DNA of 64,000 nucleotides from Phycisphaerae bacterium. Its GTDB lineage: Bacteria > Planctomycetota > Phycisphaerae > SM23-33. A program made the translations under genes and the position numbers. The notes under the pieces are model-generated. The model ran no database searches. It saw only the letters and a list, made by a program, of their open reading frames with translations, and was not told where the DNA came from. The stretch is from NCBI GenBank assembly GCA_030745875.1, contig JASLNT010000038.1:17786-81785 (forward strand), given 5' to 3'. Shown in pieces: positions 38,501-44,158 of the stretch (position 1 is its first letter; every line of letters begins with the position of its first letter).

Positions 38501-38735
38501 CAAGCGCCTGGTTTCGGGAAGCAGGGATGGGACGATCAAGCTCTGGGACACCGTCGTCGGAAAGGATCTGCTCACGCTCACGGGGCATTCAGGCTTGACG
38601 GGGAACGTCGCCTTCTCGCCCAACGGCAAGCAGCTGGCCTCGGGAAGTATGGGCAATACCATTATGCTCTGGGACACGGTCGACTGGACTGAATCCTCCG
38701 ACCAACTCGACAGGGAGACACGCGCAAAGCGATAA
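35562..38735 (+). CDS. Membrane Ser/Thr protein kinase with 14 WD40 repeats
   Basis: A 1057-residue protein. GAGGGG lies 8 bases before the ATG at 35562. Residues 57-330 are a Hanks-type kinase: P-loop GEGGMGTVW, catalytic HRDLKPTNI (about 178), DFGLAK and MAPEQ, all intact. A transmembrane helix sits near 350-372. From about 445 to the end there are 14 WD40 repeats of about 42 residues, each close to KGHSxxVxSVAFSPDGKRLA, then SGSxDxTIKLWDT. This should make two seven-bladed propellers in the periplasm or outside. Two repeats (10 and 11) are degenerate. The kinase domain would signal to the cytoplasm on ligand binding. Such kinase-propeller fusions are typical of planctomycetes. Confidence 0.93.
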   Translation: MDKHSDFDPDKTVPEESTNGNQAADAGQPEGNSHFATISDSGDADGSVHPGEAPQIDGYQITGKLGEGGMGTVWRAVQLGTRREVALKLLGSGVFGSDKARMRFEREVELAARLEHSNIARVYESGLHRNVHYYAMELVDGVHLDEYVEANDLSPRQVLELVKIIAQAVQHAHQRGVIHRDLKPTNILVTEDGQPHVLDFGLAKTFLDEDAGVTISMPGEVAGTPGYMAPEQAAGHVDQIDTRTDVYSLGVILYRLLTGRFPHDLSGTRYEVLRRIAEDQVKRPRDVSGKIDKELEALLLKALAHESHDRYASAGDLAADINNYLTGEPLTAKPPTTMYFLRKRIIKHRVPVAIAAAVLTVLAGLAVFAYINITWERNRALTAEGDATQQRDIARKETTRAEFEIYRYGISQADRLSQLEMYSDVREVLSTLEPGVRGWEYGHLMCLSTKVLLTLKEAGGRVAFSPDGKHLAGGSIDKTIKLWDTTTGKELLTFEGHSAPAPSVAFSPDGKRLASGSMDKTIKLWDATTGKELLTFEGHSGGVISVAFSPDGKRLASGGEDDTIQLWDAVSGKDLLTFKGHSGDVYSVVFSPNGKQLASGSFDNTVKLWDTTTGKELLTLKGHSGDVLSIAFSPDGKRLASGSFDETIRLWDTATGKEVLTIKGDSRWVLSVAFSPDGERLASGGLDHTIKLWDTATGEKLRTLKGHSEWVHAVVFSPDGKRLASGSRDKTVKLWDIAKRPLRALKGHSESVQSIAFSSDGKRLASGSFDKTIKLWDTVTGKELLTLTGHLNWVHCIAFSPDGKLIASGSEDKTIKLWDTVTGKELLTLKGHSHAVSSVAFSPDCKRLASTSYGTTKLWDIVAGKELLMSKGLEGGGGSVAFSPDGKLLASVNHDNSIKLCNAVTGRELLTLKGHSRWLSWSTEHSRSVASVAFSCNGKLLASGSEDKTIGLWDTVTGEELLTLKGHSDGVTSVAFSPDDKRLVSGSRDGTIKLWDTVVGKDLLTLTGHSGLTGNVAFSPNGKQLASGSMGNTIMLWDTVDWTESSDQLDRETRAKR
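36930..38690 (+). repeat. Tandem 126-bp repeats encoding WD40 units
   Basis: The WD40 half of the kinase gene is built of about 14 direct repeats of roughly 126 bp that stay similar at DNA level (for example the recurring GGCATTC and TTCTCGCCCGA blocks). High DNA identity suggests recent duplication or gene conversion and predicts copy-number change between strains. Confidence 0.85.
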
Positions 38736-39037
38736 CCTGACTCTCATTCATAGTGGTGCAGAAAACGGGGAGGAGACCATCTGCCCACGAGCGATCGACG
38801 CGGATGCGCGCGGCTGGGTGAACGGGCCCGACTCTGGCGGTGAATTCTCTCGGCGACAAGCAGTTACGAGCCCCCGAAACAATTTACGCCATGATCTTCA
38901 CTTTTCGCGTTCGGATTCGGTGGATATCCCGCTCAGTACGTTGAAAGGACGAAACCATGAACACAGACGACACCAAACCGACGAACAGAACAAACACTAA
39001 CGCAGCTTCATTAACCCCAAGACGCAAGGAAACCATC
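38736..39037. other. Intergenic region, no gene seen apart from an alternative start
   Basis: About 300 bases. The only notable element is an in-frame upstream ATG at 38957 of the following gene, with its own AAAGGA site. Confidence 0.5.
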
Positions 39038-39823
39038 ATGAAACGCATCGGCTACATTATCTCAATCGTATTATTGTGCGGCCTGGCCGTGGAGAAGGCT
39101 TCGGCCCTGAGCTACGTGCTGTCCGACGCAACTATCAAGAGGCTTGAAGGCGAGCACAATGCGCTGATCAAGCAGCGACAACAGACCCAAGCTGACATCA
39201 CCAACTTGTGCAGCGTGCTGTCCAACCCTCAAAGGATGTACGTATACAGCCTGAACGGCTCGAAGCGTTGGGAATGTTGGACGACACAGCAGGTCGCCGA
39301 TCGGCTGGGACAGATGAACTACAGCCGGGCGCAGTATTATGGGTGGTGGAACTACCTGCAGGCTCAGCACCGGAACTACTGGCGCTACGCTCGCAACCAA
39401 CTTCTGCCCAGCCTGCAGGCAAGGCTCAAACAGATCGACGCCCGCCTGACCTACATCGCCCGCACGCTGTCCAGCTCCACGCCTGATGACAGAACCGGAG
39501 GACTGAGCAACGTGACGGTCAACATGAGCCCGATATACGTATACGTGTGGGACCACGGCAAGCTGCAGGACGGCGACGTCGTAGAGATTTTCGTCAACGG
39601 AAAACTCATCCGACAGGTCAGCCTGACCAGGAGCAAGACCAGGATCAAACTGCCTCTGCCTTACGGGAATCATCGCCTGGAAGTGCGGGCGTTGAACACG
39701 GGCGCCTCAGGCCCCAACACCGCCTCGATGAGCATAACCGGCGTGGTCAAGGGTAACCCCAAGCAGTCCTGGAACCTGCAGACCGGAGAGCGTGCGACGA
39801 TGTGGATCACCGTGGGACGCTAA
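39038..39823 (+). CDS. Secreted protein of unknown function with coiled-coil N-half
   Basis: A 261-residue exported protein. The signal peptide (IISIVLLCGLAVEKASA) starts at 39038, with AAGGA 8 bases upstream. An in-frame ATG at 38957 also has a ribosome site and would add 27 polar residues before the signal. Residues 25-155 are Gln/Arg-rich and helical, with several aromatic residues (QYYGWWNYLQAQHRNYWRYA). The C-terminal 100 residues form a beta domain with GDVVEIFVNGKLIRQ and YGNHRLEVRALNTGASGPNT, a line I recall from other bacterial exported proteins. No enzyme motif. It is downstream of the kinase but separated by 300 bases. Confidence 0.7.
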   Translation: MKRIGYIISIVLLCGLAVEKASALSYVLSDATIKRLEGEHNALIKQRQQTQADITNLCSVLSNPQRMYVYSLNGSKRWECWTTQQVADRLGQMNYSRAQYYGWWNYLQAQHRNYWRYARNQLLPSLQARLKQIDARLTYIARTLSSSTPDDRTGGLSNVTVNMSPIYVYVWDHGKLQDGDVVEIFVNGKLIRQVSLTRSKTRIKLPLPYGNHRLEVRALNTGASGPNTASMSITGVVKGNPKQSWNLQTGERATMWITVGR

Positions 39824-39872
39824 ACCGGGATAGTTGGAACTTAATCTGACATATCCTGAGATACTGGACGTA

Positions 39873-39927
39873 ACCGCATGGTGTTGCAAAGGCCAGGCCC
39901 AGCCAGGCCCGAGCAACACCATGCGGT
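39873..39927. repeat. Perfect 15-bp inverted repeat, 25-base loop
   Basis: ACCGCATGGTGTTGC at 39873-39887 is repeated inverted, without mismatch, at 39913-39927. The loop has a tandem GCCAGGCCC. No T-run follows on either strand, so a simple terminator is unlikely. It lies 50 bases after the secreted-protein gene. It might be a REP-like palindrome or a decayed cassette site. Confidence 0.7.
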
Positions 39928-40057
39928 CGTCTGTAAAGGCTCGCAGTTCTGATGCAACGAATTCGAGACATGGAGCAAACGCAAAATCGTCATCCCAGTG
40001 CAATGCAATGACGTACGAAGAGAACTAATCTGTCGTCTCAACTGGTATAACGAACAT

Positions 40058-40130
40058 CGACCCTGCGAGTTCCCAGTCCTTGAACCAGACGCAAAACTGG
40101 CTGGACCGGAACTCCCAGCTTGGTCGATAT
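40058..40130. repeat. Nested imperfect hairpin
   Basis: Four stems pair in register: ATCGACC with GGTCGAT, GAGTTCC with GGAACTC, GTCC with GGAC and CCAG with CTGG. Small internal loops separate them. The end of the minus strand reads GTTATAC, like an integron R' box, but the matching AAC box is absent. It sits just downstream of the 40141-40758 gene. Confidence 0.55.
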
Positions 40131-40140
40131 GGACATAACC

Positions 40141-40758
40141 TCAAAGCTCAGGGTCGCGGTCTTCCCCCGCCCGCCGGAACGCCTGGTTAGCAAGCCTGTC
40201 ACGATACTCCACTGTCTTTTCCTTCACGTCATCGCATAAGGACCTGTAGCTTGAATCACGATCAATTGCCGCGAGCTCTGTGATTGCTTCGAGGATCTCT
40301 CCGCATTGCTCTACGGTGGCCCCGTCATTGCCGTAGAGTACGCCGGCAGGCCATTCATGGATTGTATGCGCCAGCCATCGGGCCAATAGCTCCTTGTGTC
40401 TGCCTGTGGCCCAGTTGTCATCCGGGCACAACGCCAGATAACGCCTGATCAACTGCTCTTCGCTAATCCATTCGAGTTCGCGGTGTGCAGACCCGTCTGA
40501 GTACAGATTCTGAATCGTCTGGATCAGGCACTTTATTGCGATTGGGTTGCCTTCCAGGTCCGCCTTCACGAATGGCAGGACAATACCGGACCACAGGTGA
40601 TAGTTGAGCCTGTCTTCAACGCCTTCGCAAATCGAAACTACGAAGTCGGGGTTGGGATCATTGCTGTAATCCACAACAACCTGCTCGGCCGCACGGTTCG
40701 CTTCCTTGCGAAAACCGGATTCTTTCAACTTGCAGTATTTTGCGTAACTTGTGTACAT
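40141..40758 (-). CDS. Hypothetical protein, possibly cassette-borne
   Basis: A 205-residue soluble acidic protein rich in Glu, Asp, Trp and Cys, all-helical in outlook (LIQTIQNLYSDGSAHRELEW, AITELAAIDRDSSYRSLCDD). No signal, membrane segment or enzyme motif. I do not recognise the family; general features (small, acidic, solitary) fit immunity-like proteins. The start lies 11 bases from the attC-like site at 40769-40839, and the gene is in the same orientation as that site. A weak ribosome site (CTGCAG) precedes it. Lower GC than its neighbours suggests foreign origin. Confidence 0.6.
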   Translation of the reverse strand: MYTSYAKYCKLKESGFRKEANRAAEQVVVDYSNDPNPDFVVSICEGVEDRLNYHLWSGIVLPFVKADLEGNPIAIKCLIQTIQNLYSDGSAHRELEWISEEQLIRRYLALCPDDNWATGRHKELLARWLAHTIHEWPAGVLYGNDGATVEQCGEILEAITELAAIDRDSSYRSLCDDVKEKTVEYRDRLANQAFRRAGEDRDPEL

Positions 40759-40768
40759 GGTTCTGCAG

Positions 40769-40839
40769 GCTAACGTCGCAATTCACCTGCGTCAACGTAG
40801 CAGAGCGGAGTTGACGTCTGGTGCAATTGCCTTGTTAGC
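40769..40839 (-). other. Integron attC-like recombination site
   Basis: A 71-base imperfect palindrome. On the minus strand it starts GCTAACAAGG and ends GCGACGTTAGC(C). The arms pair as GCTAAC/GTTAGC (R boxes), then GCAATT-G-CACC against GGTGAATTGC (L boxes) and CGTCAAC/GTTGACG inside a 13-base loop. The left L arm has one extra G, the extrahelical base that sets attC polarity; a short unpaired centre (AGA against TG) also matches attC architecture. The AAC/GTT triplets are conserved, and the third R base departs from GTTRRRY. Orientation agrees with the genes beside it. Confidence 0.75.
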
Positions 40840-40852
40840 TGTCTCATTCCGG

Positions 40853-40927
40853 CTACCCAAAATCAATATCGAGTCGGTCTGCTGTCACGTTATCAGCTAC
40901 GGTGTAGGCATGCTCCCGCGGCAACAT
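40853..40927 (-). pseudogene. Short coding remnant ending at the attC-like site
   Basis: A 24-codon frame (ending TADRLDIDFG) stops 14 bases before the attC-like site, the usual place for the end of a cassette gene. It is too short for a complete protein and has no ribosome site, so it is likely the decayed 3' end of a cassette gene. Confidence 0.35.
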
Positions 40928-41024
40928 TTTAAGGGCTGACCCCACTTACACACCATTGATGCCTTAACATCTAAACTTAGCGGTCCCGACGTACATCAGG
41001 ATCTGCTGGATCGCCTCGTTATCG

Positions 41025-41483
41025 TCAAGAAGCATCGGAATATCGAAAAGAGAACTCAGAAAATTCAAGGATCAACTCTTGCCCTGAGGCAAAGAGAAGA
41101 CTCTGTTGGTATCGGTCACCACACACAGTAATCTCAGTACACATAATATCGTCATCTCCATAGGTCGCCGTACCGTTGTGCATGGACACATCTACTGACT
41201 GGACAACGACAGCATCGCCATAGCTCAGGAAGATCCGGCGAGATGCTCCGTAGAAATCCGTTTCGATTTCGGCAGTGATCCTCCGCGAGTCATGAGCCAT
41301 GTTGCGGAGTTTTCCGTCATGCAGACAGATCTTGCTGTCGAAGTGACAAAGATCATCGGGAAGCTGCCAATCTTGAATCTCTTTGAGCGAGTCAGGGAGA
41401 AGATCCCAAATCGAGCGACAGTACGCAGCATATTCGCTGTCGGCTTCCCCAGATTGACATTTGTCATCAGTGAAGTATTTCAT
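41025..41483 (-). CDS. Hypothetical protein, DUF4085-like
   Basis: A 152-residue soluble protein. The opening MKYFTDDKC and the end LLFASGQELILEF recall the DUF4085 group of small bacterial proteins; this is a resemblance by eye. The start overlaps the stop of the upstream 53-residue gene (ATGA). Just beyond its stop a different frame stays open for about 30 codons (IPMLLDDNEAIQQILMYVG) and reads like protein, so a frameshift near the 3' end or a fused remnant is possible. No enzymatic motif is visible. Confidence 0.6.
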   Translation of the reverse strand: MKYFTDDKCQSGEADSEYAAYCRSIWDLLPDSLKEIQDWQLPDDLCHFDSKICLHDGKLRNMAHDSRRITAEIETDFYGASRRIFLSYGDAVVVQSVDVSMHNGTATYGDDDIMCTEITVCGDRYQQSLLFASGQELILEFSEFSFRYSDAS

Positions 41484-41641
41484 TTCGATAACTCATTATT
41501 CCACACAGAATCTCCTCCAACCGGAGAATAGGGCTCAATCGACCATTTACGGTACCCGTCGGCCCCGATGGCATCAAGCAAAATCATGACGGATTTCGGC
41601 CGGTGGCAATGTGATGGAGGACAAGTTGGCTTGGGTGTCAT
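41480..41641 (-). CDS. Small protein with CPPSHCH motif
   Basis: A 53-residue frame from an ATG at 41641, with AAGGGA 11 bases upstream. Its stop overlaps the start of the next gene (ATGA). Residues 7-13 are CPPSHCH, a possible metal site. A longer frame reaches 41845 but its first part is of low complexity. Function unknown; the overlap is the best support. Confidence 0.4.
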   Translation of the reverse strand: MTPKPTCPPSHCHRPKSVMILLDAIGADGYRKWSIEPYSPVGGDSVWNNELSK

Positions 41642-41783
41642 CTTGATATAATCCCTTCCCCTGACAAGAGCTAGCACATCCTGGCTCTTGCCTTGTGTTG
41701 CCCGCCAACCGCCAACATGATGGCTGCTAATGGGTAATTCCGGGAACACAGATCCCGGACGGACCAACACACCGGCCGCTGTG

Positions 41784-42206
41784 CTACAACAATCGCATAG
41801 GTTGTCCCTCAATGACCCAGAAGATGACTCCCCATATAAAGACACTTACTATCGCAGCGAGAACAACGAAACCGGGATGAAGCAGCCCGTCCGTTCTGGT
41901 CTCCGCGTCAAGGTCTTTCCAGAATGCAACGGTGAATACAAGGGACAGGCAGGATACGCCCAACACGGGGAGTATTCCCAGCAACCCCCAAGCCATTATC
42001 GCCAGAGAATCCTTCGTCATAACCGCCGGTTCATCCGAGGCCCCGGAAAAGTAGACAATGGGGATTATCACGTGAGACAGAGCAAAGAGTATCCAGACCG
42101 CTGTCCGGAACTTCTTCAGCCCATTCCTGTTCATCTTGAAACCCAGCAGGAGGGCCGTTATCACCGCCATATATAAGAGAACCGCCAAAAGCATGAAATT
42201 GTACAT
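41784..42206 (-). CDS. Small polytopic membrane protein
   Basis: A 140-residue protein with four hydrophobic segments (residues 3-22, 36-54, 68-92 and 112-131) linked by short charged loops. The ATG at 42206 has AGGGA 5 bases upstream. No family recognised. It heads a run of minus-strand small genes that ends near the attC-like site. Confidence 0.65.
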   Translation of the reverse strand: MYNFMLLAVLLYMAVITALLLGFKMNRNGLKKFRTAVWILFALSHVIIPIVYFSGASDEPAVMTKDSLAIMAWGLLGILPVLGVSCLSLVFTVAFWKDLDAETRTDGLLHPGFVVLAAIVSVFIWGVIFWVIEGQPMRLL

Positions 42207-42620
42207 TCGGATCCCTGACGTTTCGTGTCCCCATTCCGGTCCGCTGACAAGGCGAGTCTCTCTAGGGCCCTTTTGGCATCCTGGCGAACAGTCGAATCTG
42301 GGGCGGTGCTTAGAATATCAGGTCGCGGCGTTGCGGTCAGCACCTATTTTCCATTTTACGGGCTGGTTCGAATGCCCCCTATCGCTGCCCCGCCCCTGAT
42401 CAAACGCGTGTGAAACGGGCGTTCGGGGTGGCGGATATTTCTGTAGATTTGATGATGTTTTCAGATAAGCGTGCTAGACTTTTAAGGAGACTTTAACACC
42501 GGGCCGCCTACCCCGGGCCCGCTATCAGAGCTCCTGTCAATACTAGTGATGTAAGTGGCGACAGTTTCCCGTACTAAGTCGCCCTCCGATCCGTGTTCCC
42601 CTAAGAAAGGAGAACGGAAA
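42207..42620. other. Intergenic region between divergent genes
   Basis: 414 bases. GGCGAC at 42557-42562 pairs with GTCGCC at 42578-42583 just before the lipoprotein gene. A possible extended -10 (TGCTAGACT near 42471) is present without a well-spaced -35. Nothing else recognised. Confidence 0.45.
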
Positions 42621-42944
42621 ATGACACATTCGACACGATTCACATTGATCGCCCTGCTCGTGCTGATAAGCGTTGTAGCGATGGGATTGCTGGCCGGATG
42701 CGACGAGCATCGCGTGCGCTGCAGGCACGACAGGTACGACGACCTGAACCCGCGCTACTACGATCCCCCGCCACGGCGCTACAGCCGACGGTTCCGCGCC
42801 CCTCCGCCTCGCCCCATCCGGTATCGCGGTGAAGACCGCGACGACTTCGAAGACCGTCTTGAAGACTGGGAAGACGACTACGACGACTGGAAAGACGACT
42901 ACGAGGACTGGAAGGACGACCAGGAAGACCGCTACGACCGCTAG
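42621..42944 (+). CDS. Small lipoprotein with Asp/Trp/Tyr-rich repeats
   Basis: A 107-residue lipoprotein with lipobox LLAGC near residue 25. AAAGGAG lies 8-9 bases before the ATG at 42621. After the signal comes an Arg/Pro/Tyr-rich stretch and then a tail of imperfect heptads DYxDWKD (DWEDDYDDWKDDYEDWKDD), very acidic and aromatic. Such a tail could bind calcium or basic polymers. No homologue is recalled. The gene has its own strong ribosome site and stands alone. Confidence 0.7.
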   Translation: MTHSTRFTLIALLVLISVVAMGLLAGCDEHRVRCRHDRYDDLNPRYYDPPPRRYSRRFRAPPPRPIRYRGEDRDDFEDRLEDWEDDYDDWKDDYEDWKDDQEDRYDR

Positions 42945-43111
42945 CCTTCGACAATATCCGACCTCGACACACCGGGCCTCATGACCGGGCGCACCGTCTT
43001 GCGCTGAGCCGCCAAGCGGGGGTGAACTGGGCGGAACTGCTCTGATTGGCGGGTGGGCATTGGGGTCGGGACATTGGCAATCTTGCTCATGGAACTTCCG
43101 ATGTGCTCTCC

Positions 43112-43648
43112 CTACCACGCCTGTGTCTTCTTTCTGAAGTCTATCTGCCCCCTGTATTTCACCCTGACGCGAACAATGCCTTCCAGTGACAGGCCCAGAG
43201 TCTCTGAGAAGATATCTTGGATCAATATGCCAATTCTCAGTGCGTCGGCTTCATGATCCTTGATCGGGATCACCGGGCCTTTCTCCAAGTCGCTCTCACG
43301 GCATGCGATACCGTTTCGTTCCAACAGATCTTTTATGTTTTCAATTCTCTTTGCATCCAGGACCTCCTTGCGAAAACTCAGTTGGAAAGACATCTCTTTC
43401 TCGACCCACGAAACATGTCGAACCAATTCCACCCAGAACTCAGGCCGATCCAAACTACAGAATCGGACAGTGTAGCCTTTGGTTCTTGTTCGAATAGCCG
43501 TGCGAATCGCCGCCGGCGCCATATCGAGAGTGAGTTTCGCGCCGGTGGTCCAACTCCATATTGCCGCAAACCAATCGAACAATACACAGAGACCTATAAA
43601 ACCCATTATCCAATATATGTATACTATAATCTCACCTATGGACTGCAC
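43112..43648 (-). CDS. Hypothetical protein with N-terminal membrane anchor
   Basis: A 178-residue protein. An N-terminal hydrophobic stretch (IIVYIYWIMGFIGLCVLFDW) is followed by a soluble basic domain with no known motif. The start codon is GTG at 43648 without a clear ribosome site; a later ATG 14 residues in is possible. It is on the minus strand as are the other small unknown genes of this stretch, and its GC is low for the window. Confidence 0.5.
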   Translation of the reverse strand: MQSIGEIIVYIYWIMGFIGLCVLFDWFAAIWSWTTGAKLTLDMAPAAIRTAIRTRTKGYTVRFCSLDRPEFWVELVRHVSWVEKEMSFQLSFRKEVLDAKRIENIKDLLERNGIACRESDLEKGPVIPIKDHEADALRIGILIQDIFSETLGLSLEGIVRVRVKYRGQIDFRKKTQAW

Positions 43649-43820
43649 CTGTAGCCAGCGGCATGGCGATCAGGCTTTTTCTTATCGATCATTTTCGTAA
43701 CGTAATGGATAGAACCTTCATCTTCAACCACAATTCCGGGGTCACCTTCTTATCAGCGTAAAGATCTGAATAATCGGGCGGCAAGAGAAGTCAAACCAGG
43801 AGACATATCGAGTTTTTTGC

Positions 43821-43848
43821 TTGACATTCCGTCAATATATGGTATAAT
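43821..43848 (+). promoter_or_regulatory. Fully consensus sigma-70 promoter
   Basis: TTGACA at 43821-43826 and TATAAT at 43843-43848, with a 16-base spacer. Both hexamers are perfect. Transcription would start near 43855 and run about 300 bases before the PEP-CTERM gene at 44159. Confidence 0.8.
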
Positions 43849-43854
43849 GCTTCG

Positions 43855-44158
43855 GCTTGCTCAACGCTGTTTGCTTGCTCGCTCAATACTGATCCAAAGC
43901 GTTGTTTCGCGGATCATACGCTCGCTCGGTGATCCCCACGCTCGGGTTCGCCGAAGATAGCGAATAGCGCCGATTTGAGGAGGCTCGGCGGAGCAGTTCC
44001 GCCGCCCAGTGCAGACCGCTGCCCCAGTTCGCATCGGTCAGTCAGGTTTGCACGCTTATCTGTAGCCGACGGCATGACAAGAAGCTCACTCATGTTTTTC
44101 ATGCCCCAGGCCCGGCAGGCCGACGCTGCACAAGTTCGGCCGCATAAGGAGTTTGACG
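43855..44158 (+). promoter_or_regulatory. Structured 5' leader of the PEP-CTERM gene
   Basis: About 300 bases of untranslated leader. It contains alternative stems: CAACGCT with AGCGTTG, GATCC with GGATC, and GGATCA with TGATCC; the last two share bases and cannot form together, an antiterminator-like arrangement. A further perfect hairpin CGGCGGA-GCAGT-TCCGCCG lies near 43986. I could not match it to a known riboswitch class. Nothing else in the preceding gap (from 43649) is recognised. Confidence 0.5.

Larger units (their letters stand above)
39824..40140. other. Intergenic region with two palindromes and fragmentary minus-strand coding
   Basis: 317 bases. On the minus strand, short open stretches read like protein, for example CVWFKDWELAGSMFVIPVE ending at a stop near 40030, and a second from about 40020 to 39840. 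None has a start with ribosome site. These are probably decayed gene ends. The two hairpins are listed separately. Confidence 0.45.

Noticed and set aside
36930..38690. CRISPR-like periodic repeats
   Set aside because: The unit is about 126 bp, has no short constant repeat plus unique spacer, and is in frame with WD40 blades.
40751..40939. 62-codon plus-strand frame over the attC-like site
   Set aside because: It crosses the palindrome and has no ribosome site; the palindrome explains the sequence better.
43855..44158. Leader as RNase P, 6S or SRP RNA
   Set aside because: The conserved cores of these RNAs were not found in the segment; it is more likely the leader of the gene that follows.
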